Shown: positions 43,560 through 53,872, counted from the stretch's first letter. The stretch: DNA of 64,000 nt from Gammaproteobacteria bacterium (GCA_024235095.1 JACKNC010000003.1:62001-126000); one strand, 5' to 3'. Translations and numbers: made by a program. The notes: generated by a model not told the origin, from the sequence alone.

Positions 43560-46013
43560 ATGAACCGAAAGGGCGCAGGTAAAACAGCTGACGGTATCGG
43601 CAAGAAGTGGTGCCGATTGCTCCGATTGCCAGGTTTCGTGGCTCAACTAATGAGTATGGGCGGATTTACGACTTTCTTCATTGCCGCAGAGGTTTTGGCG
43701 GCATCTACAACCATAGAGAACGTGACCGCACACTTTCAACTCCCTATCCTGAGTGTTTTTGTACTGATATTGCTAGGTTTGGCGGCGATCAGCATCATCG
43801 CTTTCCTGATTATTCGGGATCGCCGCAGCCAGAAAGAGCGGGAACAGCAACAGGCGCGAATTGTTGTGCTGGATGACCGTCAACAACAATTGGAAGCAGA
43901 GTTGAAACGCCAACAAAATATTACGGAAGCACTACGTGAGAGCGAACAACGTTTTCGGAAACTGACGCAGCAACTGCCTGTAGGGATATTTATTAATGAT
44001 ACGCATGGTGAATGTCGTTACGTCAATAATTACTGGTGTTGGCTGGCAGGTTTAACCGCTGAGCAGGCAATGGGTTTGGGCTGGACACAAGCGCTGCATG
44101 CTGATGATCGTGAACAAACGTTGCAAATTTGGAAAAACGCCAATGAACAGGGTAACGAAGTTGCCACGCAGTACCGATTTCGGACGCCTTCGGGCCGAGA
44201 AACCTGGCTAAAAACCCGCGCCAGACCGATGCGTGATCGCGCAGGTCGGATCACGGGCCATTTGGGCGCCAGCATCGATATCGCCGATCTCAAGAAGACC
44301 GAAGAAACCCTGCGCGCTAGCGAGGCCCGTTTTCGTAATTATTTCGAATTACCGCTGATCGGTATTGCTCTGATTGGTCCTGACAAACGTTGGTGGGAAG
44401 TCAATGACCGAACTTGCGAGATGCTAGGCTACCGGCGGTCGCGATTGCTGGGCATGACCTGGGCGGAAATGACTCATCCCGATGATCAATCCGCTGAGGA
44501 GATCCAACTTAAACGGGTTCTTAATCGCCGCATCGAAGGTTACTCGCTCGACAAACGCTTCATTCGTCAGGATGGCGCGTTGCTGTACGCCAGCGTGTCC
44601 ACCCGTTGCGTACGCCAGGCGAATGGCATGGTGGATCACTTTGTGACTGTCATCCAGGACATTACGGAACGTCGGCAGGCGGCTGAGCATATCAAGCATC
44701 TGGCTTATTATGACGCCCTGACCGGATTGCCCAACCGCACCTTGCTAAATGATCGCCTGCAACAGGCGTTGTTGCGCGCCGGACGCGAACATAATCTGGC
44801 TGGAATGTTGCTAGTGGATCTTGATCGTTTCAAATTGATCAATGATGCGTTAGGCCACAAAATTGGCGATCGATTGTTAAATGAAGTTGCAACTCGATTA
44901 CAACAATGCATTCGTCAATGCGATACTATTTCTCGGCAAGGCGGTGATGAATTCGCTATTTTATTGCCTGATCTAACCAGTAATGATGACGCAACGCGAG
45001 CCGCACAGCGCATGTTGGACGCCATAATTCAACCCTTCCGTTTGGATGGACGTGAACTGAACATCACTTGCAGCATCGGGATCAGTCTGTATCCGCGCGA
45101 TGGCCGCACGAATGAATCGCTGCTTAAAAATGCCGATATTGCTTTGTATCGAGCCAAGGATATGGGAAGGAACAACTACCAATTCTACCTGTCTGGCGGG
45201 ACGATGCTGTCGCGGGAACGGTTAAACCTTGAAACTGATTTAAGACATGCAATGAATCGGCGTCAACTGGAGCTGTATTATCAACCGAAATGGGATTTTC
45301 GCACTGGCGCCATCACGGGCGCCGAAGCCTTGATTCGTTGGAATCATCCGGATATGGGTCTGGTTTCGCCGGTCCGATTTATTCCGATTGCCGAGGAAAA
45401 TGGGTTGGTGCTGCCCATAGGTGAATGGATATTACGAGCTGCCGTTAACGAAATTACACAGTTGCATAAAGATGGTTTTCCTGGATTGCGTATTGCGGTC
45501 AATCTCTCGGGTCGTCAGTTCCGCCAAACGGATTTGAAGGATCGGGTTCGCGAGGCGTTAACGACGAGCGGTTTTGATCCCGCTTGCCTGGAACTAGAGT
45601 TGACCGAGGGAATCCTGATGCATAACAACGAGGAGAATATGGCGGTCTTGCACGCCTTCAAGGCGATGGGTGTGCGTATTGCTATTGACGACTTTGGCAC
45701 GGGCTACTCATCACTCAGTTATTTGCAGCAGTTTCCGGTGAACGTACTTAAGATTGATCGCGCCTTCGTGAAGGATCTCCCGGAAAATACCAGCAGTGTG
45801 GCTATTGTGGACGCCATTGTCACCTTGGCGCATGGACTGGAGTTGGAAGTGGTGGCTGAAGGAGTGGAAACGCCTGAACAACAGGCGTTCCTGCAAGCGC
45901 ACGGTTGTGATGAGGGCCAGGGTTATTACTTTGGTCGGCCCATGCCACTGGCCGAGTTCCGGGAACTACTGATACAGAACCGCCTTAGAACGGCAGCAGA
46001 AGCGGCGTCATGA
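43560..46013 (+). CDS. PAS-GGDEF-EAL cyclic-di-GMP enzyme, membrane anchored
   Basis: 817 residues. Two hydrophobic segments at about 25-48 and 60-85 (LPILSVFVLILLGLAAISII), a coiled coil, two PAS domains (about 125-245 and 250-375), a GGDEF domain (about 380-545) with intact GGDEF in RQGGDEFAILL, and an EAL domain (about 560-805) with GAEALIRW, NLSGRQF, the metal-binding DDFGTGYSSLSYL, and EGVETPEQ. Both active sites look complete, so it could make and break c-di-GMP according to PAS input. Its last 29 bases overlap the converging transporter gene. Confidence 0.93.
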   Translation: MNRKGAGKTADGIGKKWCRLLRLPGFVAQLMSMGGFTTFFIAAEVLAASTTIENVTAHFQLPILSVFVLILLGLAAISIIAFLIIRDRRSQKEREQQQARIVVLDDRQQQLEAELKRQQNITEALRESEQRFRKLTQQLPVGIFINDTHGECRYVNNYWCWLAGLTAEQAMGLGWTQALHADDREQTLQIWKNANEQGNEVATQYRFRTPSGRETWLKTRARPMRDRAGRITGHLGASIDIADLKKTEETLRASEARFRNYFELPLIGIALIGPDKRWWEVNDRTCEMLGYRRSRLLGMTWAEMTHPDDQSAEEIQLKRVLNRRIEGYSLDKRFIRQDGALLYASVSTRCVRQANGMVDHFVTVIQDITERRQAAEHIKHLAYYDALTGLPNRTLLNDRLQQALLRAGREHNLAGMLLVDLDRFKLINDALGHKIGDRLLNEVATRLQQCIRQCDTISRQGGDEFAILLPDLTSNDDATRAAQRMLDAIIQPFRLDGRELNITCSIGISLYPRDGRTNESLLKNADIALYRAKDMGRNNYQFYLSGGTMLSRERLNLETDLRHAMNRRQLELYYQPKWDFRTGAITGAEALIRWNHPDMGLVSPVRFIPIAEENGLVLPIGEWILRAAVNEITQLHKDGFPGLRIAVNLSGRQFRQTDLKDRVREALTTSGFDPACLELELTEGILMHNNEENMAVLHAFKAMGVRIAIDDFGTGYSSLSYLQQFPVNVLKIDRAFVKDLPENTSSVAIVDAIVTLAHGLELEVVAEGVETPEQQAFLQAHGCDEGQGYYFGRPMPLAEFRELLIQNRLRTAAEAAS

Positions 46014-47811
46014 TCAAGGTAAGCGCCATGATCGCTAATAACAACGGTAATCCGACCCGCACGAAGTCGTTGAATCGATAACCACCCGGCGCCAGCACCA
46101 GGGTATTGACCGGTGAGGATACCGGAGTAACGAACGCCGCCGAGGCGGCGATGGCAACGGTCATGGCAAAAGGGTAAGGAGAGACGCCGATTTTTTGAGC
46201 GGCGACGATCGCGATCGGCGCTACTAGCACGGCGGTGGCGGTGTTGGAGATAAACATGCCGACCAGCGCGGCGAGCAGGAATACGCCAGCCAGCAGGACC
46301 AGCGGGCTGAACCCGCCCAGTCCGGCTACCAGTCCATCGGCGATCAGCGTGACACCCCCCGTCTGTTCCAGCGCCCTGGCCAAGGGCAACATGCCAGCGA
46401 TCACAACCAGGCTGGGCCAGTTGATGGAACGGTAAGCGTCTTCCATGCGCAGGCAACGGAAGACGCCCATGGCCAAGGCCGCCAGCAGAACCGCCGCTAC
46501 ATTAGGCACGATGCCAAAGGTCATGAGCGCGACCATGGTCAGAAGGATGGCCAAAGCAAATGGGGCTTGTCGATACGCAGGAGCAACGTCGCTGAGTTCT
46601 GCAGGTAGATTGAGCACCAGGAAATGCTTATGGTCGTTTTGCAACAGGCTGATTTGCTTCCAGGCGCCAGCAATGAGCAGGGTGTCGCCAAACGCCAGTT
46701 TTTCCTCGATCAGATTGCCCGGCAGAGGCTGGCGATTGCGGCGAATGCCCAGTACGCTCAAGCCGTGATGGGTGCGGAATGCCGCCTGGCGCAGGGTTTG
46801 CCCGATTAATTCGGAATCGGGGGGCAACATAACCTCGACCATGCCCAATTCCTGAACCAGGCTGCGTTGCTGACTTTCCTGGATTAACAGACGGCCCAGA
46901 CGTTCATTCGCGCACAGAGTTGCAATCGCTTCGTCTTCACCAACGACGTAGAGCGCATCGGCAGGATGAAATTCGGTATTGGCCAGCGCGGGTGATACGA
47001 TTTCCGTGGCGCGCTCCGAATGACCAATGCCGACCACCGTGATGCCGTAACGGGTGCGTAATTGCGCCTCGGAAACCGTTTGGCCGATCAAAGGCGAACC
47101 CGGATCGAAGCGCAATCGATGGAGTTTCCCCATCAAATTGTAGTTCTCGGCCAGATCCACCAGGGTTTGTCGCCGACCCACCGTTCCGTTCCTGAGGGGA
47201 TCAGCGGGCAGAAGGCGAGCGCCAACTATCCACATATAGAAGATGCCCAGCGCCAGCGCCAGCAGGCCAATCGGCGTGATGTCAAAAAAGCCAAACGGTT
47301 GCAGACCCGCGCTGCGCAAAGCGTCGTTAATGACCAGATTCGGCGGCGTAGCGATCAGGGTTAACATACCGCTAAACAGGGCGGCGAAGGCCATGGGCAT
47401 CATCAGCCGGCTGGGGCTGATCCCAAGCCGGGCGGTGATGCCGAGCACTACTGGAATGAAAATAGCGACCACGCCAGTGGAACTCATAAATGCGCCCAGA
47501 CCGGCGACCGCGAGCATGAGCAGAATCAGCAACCGACCTTCGCTGGCCCCAGCCATGCGGGTCAGCCAAAGTCCCACTTGATAAGCGACGCCAGTGCGCA
47601 CCAGGCCTTCTCCAACCACGAATAGGCCGGCGATCAGCAGGACCAACTGGTCGCCAAAACCGGCGACGGCTTGAGCGACAGGCAGGATGTCGCCGAGAAT
47701 CAGCGCTAAAATGACCAGTAGGGCGACTACATCCGGTCGCAATCGGTCGCTGGCGAACAGAACGACGGTCACGGCCAGCAGACCAAATACGAAGAGAGCA
47801 TCAAAAGTCAT
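45985..47811 (-). CDS. SLC13-type anion transporter with two RCK_C domains
   Basis: 608 residues. About twelve membrane helices in two inverted halves (each with a NTAT/SSTG-like signature: AFMSSTGVVAIFIPVVLG and FISNTATAVLVAPIAI) flank a central cytoplasmic region at about 210-375 that holds two TrkA-C/RCK_C modules (PLIGQTVSEAQLRTRYGITV and ELIGQTLRQAAFRTHHGLSV). This is the YfbS/SLC13 layout for dicarboxylate, sulfate or similar anions, with nucleotide or ligand control by RCK_C. Substrate not determined. Confidence 0.88.
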   Translation of the reverse strand: MTFDALFVFGLLAVTVVLFASDRLRPDVVALLVILALILGDILPVAQAVAGFGDQLVLLIAGLFVVGEGLVRTGVAYQVGLWLTRMAGASEGRLLILLMLAVAGLGAFMSSTGVVAIFIPVVLGITARLGISPSRLMMPMAFAALFSGMLTLIATPPNLVINDALRSAGLQPFGFFDITPIGLLALALGIFYMWIVGARLLPADPLRNGTVGRRQTLVDLAENYNLMGKLHRLRFDPGSPLIGQTVSEAQLRTRYGITVVGIGHSERATEIVSPALANTEFHPADALYVVGEDEAIATLCANERLGRLLIQESQQRSLVQELGMVEVMLPPDSELIGQTLRQAAFRTHHGLSVLGIRRNRQPLPGNLIEEKLAFGDTLLIAGAWKQISLLQNDHKHFLVLNLPAELSDVAPAYRQAPFALAILLTMVALMTFGIVPNVAAVLLAALAMGVFRCLRMEDAYRSINWPSLVVIAGMLPLARALEQTGGVTLIADGLVAGLGGFSPLVLLAGVFLLAALVGMFISNTATAVLVAPIAIVAAQKIGVSPYPFAMTVAIAASAAFVTPVSSPVNTLVLAPGGYRFNDFVRVGLPLLLAIMALTLIMTPLLLPF

Positions 47812-47954
47812 GATTTAGTGGGTTCCTTTGAGGTCGTAAAATGAATTAGGTATTGGCGGGATCATCAATCGGAGATAAAGTTACAGCTTAAATGATAACG
47901 CGCCTATGAATAGCCGCACCGACTCCCCTCCCTACCACTTTCCAGGTTCAAGAC

Positions 47955-48782
47955 ATGCAGACTCATTCACCCAATATCTTCTTTAAAGTGGCCGCTATAG
48001 TGCTCGCGATTGGCCTGTTCCCTGGTTCGCCGCCGGTGCGCGCTGAGGATCCCTCCAAGGGTTTCATCCCTAATTTCGTGGGGTTAGGAGTAGGCGTGAC
48101 CCCGGAGTACAGCGGTTCCGACGATTACATCTGGGGGGCGGCGCCCGGCTTATACTATCAATTCAAGGATAGTAATCGATTCATTGAGTGGTATGGCCCT
48201 ATCCTGGATATCAACCTGCTGGATTCGCCGACCTGGCAGATCGGTCCGATTTTCTCTCTGCAATTCGGGCGCAGCGATGTGGACGACAAGGTCGTCGCCC
48301 GTCTGTCGGATGTAGACAACACCGTCCAGGGGGGGGTTGTCGTCTCATACATTTACAACAACTTTGAAGGTATTCCATGGCGCTTTCGGGTCGGCGCGCA
48401 GGTCATGGGCGATCTGGGTGATGTTTATAGCGGCACAAATAGTTCATTGTGGGCTAATTTCTGGTTCCCCATCAGTCACAGAGCGGTCATTGGGGTCGGC
48501 GGCGGCGCTTCGTGGGTGAGTTCAAGCTACAACCAGGCTTATTACGGCATCACTCCAAAAGACTCGCGGGCAAGTGGCTTGCCGATCTTTAGTCCCGGTG
48601 GCGGGCTAACGCAGTGGTATGCCTGGCCGGCGGTAGTGGTTCAAATCACGCCGGAATGGTACGCGGGCGCGGGATTGCTTTACCAACGGATTTCCGGCGA
48701 TGCCGCTGACAGTCCGATTGTCAAACGCGGCGACGCCAACCAGTTGAGCGGTGGCGTCGGCATCGGTTACGCCTGGAAGTAG
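47955..48782 (+). CDS. MipA/OmpV-family outer membrane protein
   Basis: 275 residues. Signal peptide to about residue 30 (VAAIVLAIGLFPGSPPVRAE), then amphipathic beta strands with aromatic girdles and a C-terminal VGIGYAWK ending on a basic residue after an aromatic. PNFVGLGVGVTPEYSGSDDY is the characteristic N-terminal MipA/OmpV block. Family members form outer membrane barrels; some bind murein enzymes, others act in adhesion or osmotic response. Lies between two divergent transporter genes. Confidence 0.85.
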   Translation: MQTHSPNIFFKVAAIVLAIGLFPGSPPVRAEDPSKGFIPNFVGLGVGVTPEYSGSDDYIWGAAPGLYYQFKDSNRFIEWYGPILDINLLDSPTWQIGPIFSLQFGRSDVDDKVVARLSDVDNTVQGGVVVSYIYNNFEGIPWRFRVGAQVMGDLGDVYSGTNSSLWANFWFPISHRAVIGVGGGASWVSSSYNQAYYGITPKDSRASGLPIFSPGGGLTQWYAWPAVVVQITPEWYAGAGLLYQRISGDAADSPIVKRGDANQLSGGVGIGYAWK

Positions 48783-48788
48783 ACTCTT

Positions 48789-50771
48789 TTAAATCTTGAT
48801 CGGCGTGACAATCATCTGAATTTCCCGAAGATGCAACCGGCGCTGCATGGCGATGGCCGTGTGGTTATGCAGCCATGAAATCAGCCAGTTTTCATGGGAA
48901 AAAATGAGTTTGCTGCCTAGGCAAACGCTGTTGGGATACTCGCTGGTGACTTCCACCACCAGCTTTTCCAGCTCAGATTCTACATCTGTGCCATAAGCAG
49001 CATAGGAAGTCGCTGCCCATCCCTGGTTGTGGCAATAATGGACGTAGTAACGCAGTGAGTTTTCGATCTGATATTTCAACGAGCGTAGCGCGCCCTTACC
49101 GCCATAGCTTTCCGCATCCACCTCGCCTACGCTCAGAAAAATGAAATTTCTGAAATGGCCGGCAAATACTTCATTAAGCCATTTTAACGTGTACATCCCC
49201 AGGCCGCGATTCTTGCCGACCAGGAAAATGGCGGTAGGTAGAGCGGGATCCAGCGGTGGTTCTGGCAAATCCTCACCCCAGTCCGGGCGCGGCGCATAAA
49301 GCGCATCGACCGTGCGCAGCTGCTGGCGCACCTCTTCATAGTGGCGTTTGATCAGTGCGCAGAGGGTGATGATCAGACCCGTGATCAGGATCGTCAGCCA
49401 GCCGCCTTCGGTGAATTTTTCCACTACGGTTACGATCAGAATGCCCCCGGTGACGGTGAAACCCAGCAATGACAGCATTAACCGCGATTTGTAGTGTTTC
49501 TCATCGTAGCGATTGGTCCACCAATGCTTGCACAGGCCCAGCAGCGATAACGAAAAAGTTATGAACACATTGATGCTGTACAGCACCACCAGCACCGACA
49601 CATCACCCTCGGTCCACGCCAGAATGCCGAGCGCCCCCAGTCCCATCAGCAGGATGCCGTTCTGGGTGACCAACCGTCCGGACAGATTGCGGAACTGGCG
49701 CGGCGCCCAGGAATCCACCGCCATATAGGCCAACACGCGCGGCCCGCCGAGAAAACCGATATTGGCCGCAACAAACAGCAGTCCTGTCTCCAGTAGCATC
49801 ACAATCGCCAGCATGCTGTGGCTCAAAGCCGGGTCAAGCCGCCAACTGTCAATAATGGCGCTGAAGGTTACCGCATTCAGGGTCTGGTAGGGGATATATT
49901 GAGCGTTCCAAAGCAGATAGAGCAGGATAACGCCGCCAGCAGTGAAACTGAGCGCGATAGCCATGTACAGCATGGTATAGCGGCCAGTGGTTACCCGCGG
50001 CTCCCGCAGCAGTTGAACATTATTGGAAACCGCCTCCAAGCCTGTGTAGGTGCCGCCGCCAAGTGAATAGGCTTTCAGAAATAACGAAGCAGCGAATATC
50101 CAGCCCATCTGCTGGGTAAGTTGCTCGGTCTCGGCGAGCGTATCCGGGATCAGCGCAGGCAATCCTTCGGCATGGGTGACGATGCCATAGATGATCAATC
50201 CGGCGTGGGTCAGAATGAAACCGACGAAAATCGGCAGCAGGACTTGGAGCGACTCTTTCATGCTGCGCAGGTTGAGCGCGATCAAACCGATACCCAGAAT
50301 GATTTCGGTGATCAGTTTATAAGGCTGTGCGCCAATGGGCAGCAGGCTGAACAGGGCATCGACCCCAGCGGCGATGGAAATCGCAATGGTCAATACGTAA
50401 TCCACCAGCAGCGCTGAACCCGATACCAGCCCAGCTCGGGAACCCAATAGTTGCGTGGCGATTTTGTAACCGCCGCCGCCCGAAGGAAACAGTTCAATGA
50501 CCTGGTTGTAGGCCAAGGCGATGATGAACACCGTCAGAAAAGTAGCGACCGCTAGGTAGAGGCCGAGATGGGTATAACGCCCTAGCGCCAAAAAAGCTTC
50601 CTGCGGGCCATAACAGGCCGAGGATAAACCGTCGGCGCCCAGGCTGATCCAGGCGAGAAAAGCGACTAAAGCGATGTTGTAGCGCTTGTCGGAAACATGA
50701 GGAGAATCAGTATGGAGGGGGTCTTGCGGTTTACCAATAACCACCTCCTTGACTTTGTTAGCGAACGGCAT
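48789..50771 (-). CDS. APC-superfamily permease, KimA-like
   Basis: 660 residues. About twelve membrane helices up to residue 465, then a cytoplasmic C-terminal domain of nearly 190 residues. IGKPQDPLHTDSPHVS, ADGLSSACYGPQEAF, YNQVIELFPSGGGGYKIA and GSALLVDYVLTIAISIAAG align well in pattern with KimA, a high-affinity K+ importer of the APC fold; general amino-acid permeases lack the C-terminal part. A potassium role is inferred. The stop is six bases from that of the converging MipA gene. Confidence 0.8.
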   Translation of the reverse strand: MPFANKVKEVVIGKPQDPLHTDSPHVSDKRYNIALVAFLAWISLGADGLSSACYGPQEAFLALGRYTHLGLYLAVATFLTVFIIALAYNQVIELFPSGGGGYKIATQLLGSRAGLVSGSALLVDYVLTIAISIAAGVDALFSLLPIGAQPYKLITEIILGIGLIALNLRSMKESLQVLLPIFVGFILTHAGLIIYGIVTHAEGLPALIPDTLAETEQLTQQMGWIFAASLFLKAYSLGGGTYTGLEAVSNNVQLLREPRVTTGRYTMLYMAIALSFTAGGVILLYLLWNAQYIPYQTLNAVTFSAIIDSWRLDPALSHSMLAIVMLLETGLLFVAANIGFLGGPRVLAYMAVDSWAPRQFRNLSGRLVTQNGILLMGLGALGILAWTEGDVSVLVVLYSINVFITFSLSLLGLCKHWWTNRYDEKHYKSRLMLSLLGFTVTGGILIVTVVEKFTEGGWLTILITGLIITLCALIKRHYEEVRQQLRTVDALYAPRPDWGEDLPEPPLDPALPTAIFLVGKNRGLGMYTLKWLNEVFAGHFRNFIFLSVGEVDAESYGGKGALRSLKYQIENSLRYYVHYCHNQGWAATSYAAYGTDVESELEKLVVEVTSEYPNSVCLGSKLIFSHENWLISWLHNHTAIAMQRRLHLREIQMIVTPIKI

Positions 50772-50935
50772 ACATGGTTTCTCGTTGCGGTTTTAATAAT
50801 GCCGGGTTTCACCATTGCAGCAGGTATCTGTTCAAAATACTTCGAGAGACAGATCTCTTGCCATGCTCATCCACCCTACCTCGTTTGGCCAAGTTTGTGT
50901 CGGAAATCGCTTTGAACTTCAGAGAGCGACTCTGA

Positions 50936-53107
50936 TCACCGCAAATAAGTCCCATCCGCGCCGATTTTACCAGGACCATTCAACACATAGATCCCGGCGG
51001 AGTTACCGCGCACATGGAAGGAGATGTGGCCATGGCCGACCTGGATTTCATGGCCGGTGACTGCGTCGCGGTAAACGCCGTTGCGAATCCCGCCGACATT
51101 GACGCCTTGATCGCCACCGATGGCCAAGCCAACCACTACATAGCTTTCCCCGTTGTTATGATCGCGGACAAAGTTCATGCCGCTGCCCCACTCGTTGATA
51201 TGGCTCATCGCGCCTTTTTGCAGGGCCGGGACGCTGCGGCGAATCTGGTTCAGGCGCTTGATATGTTGATAGAGTGGGTGGCTTTGAGTTTCAGCAATCC
51301 TTGCGTTAGTAAGGTAATCGCCGAAATAAGCGCGACCGGTCTGGTCAAGGGTGTCGTCGTTGCCGATCACATCCTGTGGCGCGCCCTTCATGAATTCGAT
51401 TTCCTCGCCGTAGTACAGGCAGGGGATGCCGCGCACCGTCCAGAGCAGGTTGTAAGCCGCCGCCGCCATCCATTGCTCGCCCTTAAAACGGAAACGGAAG
51501 TCGTTGTCCGGACCTACATCATGATTTTGCAGGAAGGTGACCAGTGTACTGGCGTTGCCATAAATCCAGTCCATTTCCAACACCCGGGCCACGCCGTCAA
51601 AACTGCCCCGGCTGAGATTGTCGCGGAAGGTGGAGAACAGACCAAAGTCGAGTTGCGGAAACCCGGAGTCGCCGCCGGAATTCGGATTGCGGGGATCATG
51701 GCCCAGGCGGGTGTACCACCAGGGCCGGATGAATGAGGGCCCGTTGTCGCCGCCACCTAAATCGCCCCAGCCATAGCCCTTGACCAGGTTTTCACCAAAA
51801 ACGAACAGCCCCGGCTTATACGCCTTCCAGGCGTTGACGTATTCCAGCAGGTTGTCGCGTGGTACGTGCTTGACGGTGTCGATGCGCAGCGCGTCCACGC
51901 CCATGTCAAGATAATGGTTGATGGAACCAATCAGGTAATCCTTGACGTTCTGCCGGTCGGTGGCCAGGTTGATGCAATCACCAGCGATATGCTTTAACTG
52001 CACCGCCGCGCTTTCCCAGTCGCCGCCACAGATGAAGCCGTGCTGCATGTACCATTCGGGATCAAGGGTTTGCGCGTCGATGCCGAAGAAGCGGCCCGGA
52101 TTGTAGCCCGGCTTGGGCACGGTTTCGCCGGTCTTGGGGTCGACCAGCGGAATCTTACCCTCCGGGTCTATGTCATGCCGTTCCCGGTACCAGTCGGGCG
52201 CGACCGGGTTGTCAATGTCGTCGCGATTGGGCCAGGCGTAGTTGCCGAGATTGCCCTGGTAAGGGCCATGATTGACCCGGCCATGCTCGGAACCCTGGGG
52301 GATGTAGTATTTAATCGGTAGGTGATCGATGTGGACCTTGCCGCGAATGCCGTACTGGCAGGAGTGGTTGACGACCACGTCCTGGATGATCTTGATGCCG
52401 CGTTCATGAGCGGCGTTGATTAAATCCTGATAGGTCGCGTCCGGTGATTCCAGCCGGGGATCGATGCGGGTCCAGTCATAAGCGTGGTAGCCGTGATAGT
52501 CCAGACCACTGCGGTTTTCCACCGGCGGAGTGATCCAGATGGCGGTGAACCCGAGGTCGCGGATGTAATCCAGCCGTTCAATGAGGCCCTTGAAATCACC
52601 GCGCCAGTGGGGGTCTTCCGGCTGGCCGGTTTCGCGATTGAACTTGATGCGGTCCCGGCAAAAGAAGCTGGTGCTGGGGTCGCCTTCGTAAAAGCGGGCG
52701 GTGAGCAGGAAGTAGATGGTTTCCTCACGGAAGTCGCCCAAGGGGCCAGTAGGATCGATCGGGCCGCGCGGTAATGGGTCAACTGTGGCGATGACCGCTG
52801 TGGATGGGGCAGGATCGCCGTCATCCGTTGGATCTTCGGGTTGTTGGTCGTACCATTCGCCATTCAGGTAGTAGCCATCGCGTTCCCGGCGCAGATCGCT
52901 GGTTTGCCATCCCTGGACATCGTTGAAAATCAGATTGGCGGCTTTGACGCCGTTGAAACGGTAAATGAACCAGCCGTCATCAGCAGGAATCATGGGAACG
53001 CCGGGCCAAGCAGTGGCCGAGCCGCCCGGTTGCGTGTTCCAGTAATGAATATGAATGCTGTCTGCCCAGTCAGCGGGCTTTTTGAAGTGTACGGTCAAGT
53101 CGGTCAT
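50936..53107 (-). CDS. GH13 alpha-amylase with N-terminal starch-binding-like domain
   Basis: 723 residues from the ATG at 53107. Residues 1-90 look like a CBM25/26-type starch-binding module (IHIHYWNTQPGG, DDGWFIYRF, IFNDVQGWQTSD). The GH13 barrel follows from about 125: VVVNHSCQ (region I), DALRIDTVKH (nucleophile Asp), LFVFGENLVKG (acid Glu) and FLQNHDVG (transition-state Asp), then a C-terminal beta domain. No signal peptide is seen, so it may degrade intracellular glycogen or granules. The 165 bases before the next gene hold nothing notable. Confidence 0.9.
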   Translation of the reverse strand: MTDLTVHFKKPADWADSIHIHYWNTQPGGSATAWPGVPMIPADDGWFIYRFNGVKAANLIFNDVQGWQTSDLRRERDGYYLNGEWYDQQPEDPTDDGDPAPSTAVIATVDPLPRGPIDPTGPLGDFREETIYFLLTARFYEGDPSTSFFCRDRIKFNRETGQPEDPHWRGDFKGLIERLDYIRDLGFTAIWITPPVENRSGLDYHGYHAYDWTRIDPRLESPDATYQDLINAAHERGIKIIQDVVVNHSCQYGIRGKVHIDHLPIKYYIPQGSEHGRVNHGPYQGNLGNYAWPNRDDIDNPVAPDWYRERHDIDPEGKIPLVDPKTGETVPKPGYNPGRFFGIDAQTLDPEWYMQHGFICGGDWESAAVQLKHIAGDCINLATDRQNVKDYLIGSINHYLDMGVDALRIDTVKHVPRDNLLEYVNAWKAYKPGLFVFGENLVKGYGWGDLGGGDNGPSFIRPWWYTRLGHDPRNPNSGGDSGFPQLDFGLFSTFRDNLSRGSFDGVARVLEMDWIYGNASTLVTFLQNHDVGPDNDFRFRFKGEQWMAAAAYNLLWTVRGIPCLYYGEEIEFMKGAPQDVIGNDDTLDQTGRAYFGDYLTNARIAETQSHPLYQHIKRLNQIRRSVPALQKGAMSHINEWGSGMNFVRDHNNGESYVVVGLAIGGDQGVNVGGIRNGVYRDAVTGHEIQVGHGHISFHVRGNSAGIYVLNGPGKIGADGTYLR

Positions 53108-53320
53108 TTGATGAGATCCCAGCAGAGTAAGCAACTAGCAAATGGATGATTTGAATTGTAGCGACAATTTATCTGGAATCGAGGAGAATCAGCCGGGAAT
53201 ATTGCGCGCCTGGATGATTGGCCTGCCAGATCGATCGCAGCTTACTTTCATGAAAGTCCCAAGTCGCCCACCGACAGATGTGTTCTAAGAATACCATTCT
53301 GTCTATCGAGACATATCAGC

Positions 53321-53530
53321 ATGAATATACCTCTGCTCTTCGGTTATGATGATCAGGCGCCGATCAACCATCAGCGTGTTGGTCTTGTTTCTTCAGCTGA
53401 TCCTGATGAAAAGATCATATGGATGACCCGGCGCTTTATCGCCGGGTTTGATCTTGATTACCTGGTTATCCCCCTGCGCGTCATTCGCGAGCCGGATAGC
53501 ATCACTGTGATTGCGACTACCCGATTCTAG
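53321..53530 (+). CDS. Small protein of unknown function, first of a mini-operon
   Basis: 69 residues: MNIPLLFGYDDQAPINHQRV, then IIWMTRRFIAGFDLDYLVIP and a strand-rich DSITVIATTRF end. No family recognised; the compact alpha/beta pattern is reminiscent of small toxin or antitoxin proteins but without diagnostic residues. It is 11 bases before a 30-residue frame that is coupled to a third small gene, which supports it being real. Confidence 0.5.
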   Translation: MNIPLLFGYDDQAPINHQRVGLVSSADPDEKIIWMTRRFIAGFDLDYLVIPLRVIREPDSITVIATTRF

Positions 53531-53541
53531 GAGAAAATTAC

Positions 53542-53634
53542 ATGATCCCTAAAGCGCCTAAGATATCGATCATCCTCGATGCCATCGACAATCCTTTATC
53601 GGCTCAATCCCGGATTCCAGAGCGCGCGCTATGA
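53542..53634 (+). CDS. Putative 30-residue leader or micro-protein
   Basis: ATG at 53542 with TAGGAGAAAATTAC upstream, reading MIPKAPKISIILDAIDNPLS to a TGA at 53632-53634 that overlaps the ATG of the next gene (ATGA). The strong ribosome site and the overlap suggest it is translated, either as a product or to deliver ribosomes to the downstream frame. Confidence 0.45.
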   Translation: MIPKAPKISIILDAIDNPLSAQSRIPERAL

Positions 53635-53867
53635 AATACATTGCCGGAACCATCGCGGACGTGCTGGATGATGGAGCCATCGCGACGCTTGTCCTGGATA
53701 CGGGTGCGCATAAACATCACCTGCAGGCTGATTCGGGTCCACTTTCCGAAGCCTTGAACGCACTTTATGGTAATGATTGTATTGGCAAACCTGTTGCCGT
53801 AGAGTGCGATGGCGCAATGCTTAGGAGCATCGAGATCCCTGGCGCTGCGCCCGATTACGCTATTTAA
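53631..53867 (+). CDS. Small protein of unknown function, last of a mini-operon
   Basis: 78 residues (MKYIAGTIADVLDDGAIATL, DTGAHKHHLQADSG, then a LSEALNALYGNDCIG helix and VAVECDGAMLRSIEI). Strand-rich with one central helix, soluble. It has no ribosome site of its own outside the coupled 30-residue frame. The IS630 element is inserted 3 bases after its stop, so any downstream partner gene was separated. Family unknown. Confidence 0.5.
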   Translation: MKYIAGTIADVLDDGAIATLVLDTGAHKHHLQADSGPLSEALNALYGNDCIGKPVAVECDGAMLRSIEIPGAAPDYAI

Positions 53868-53872
53868 TCCTA

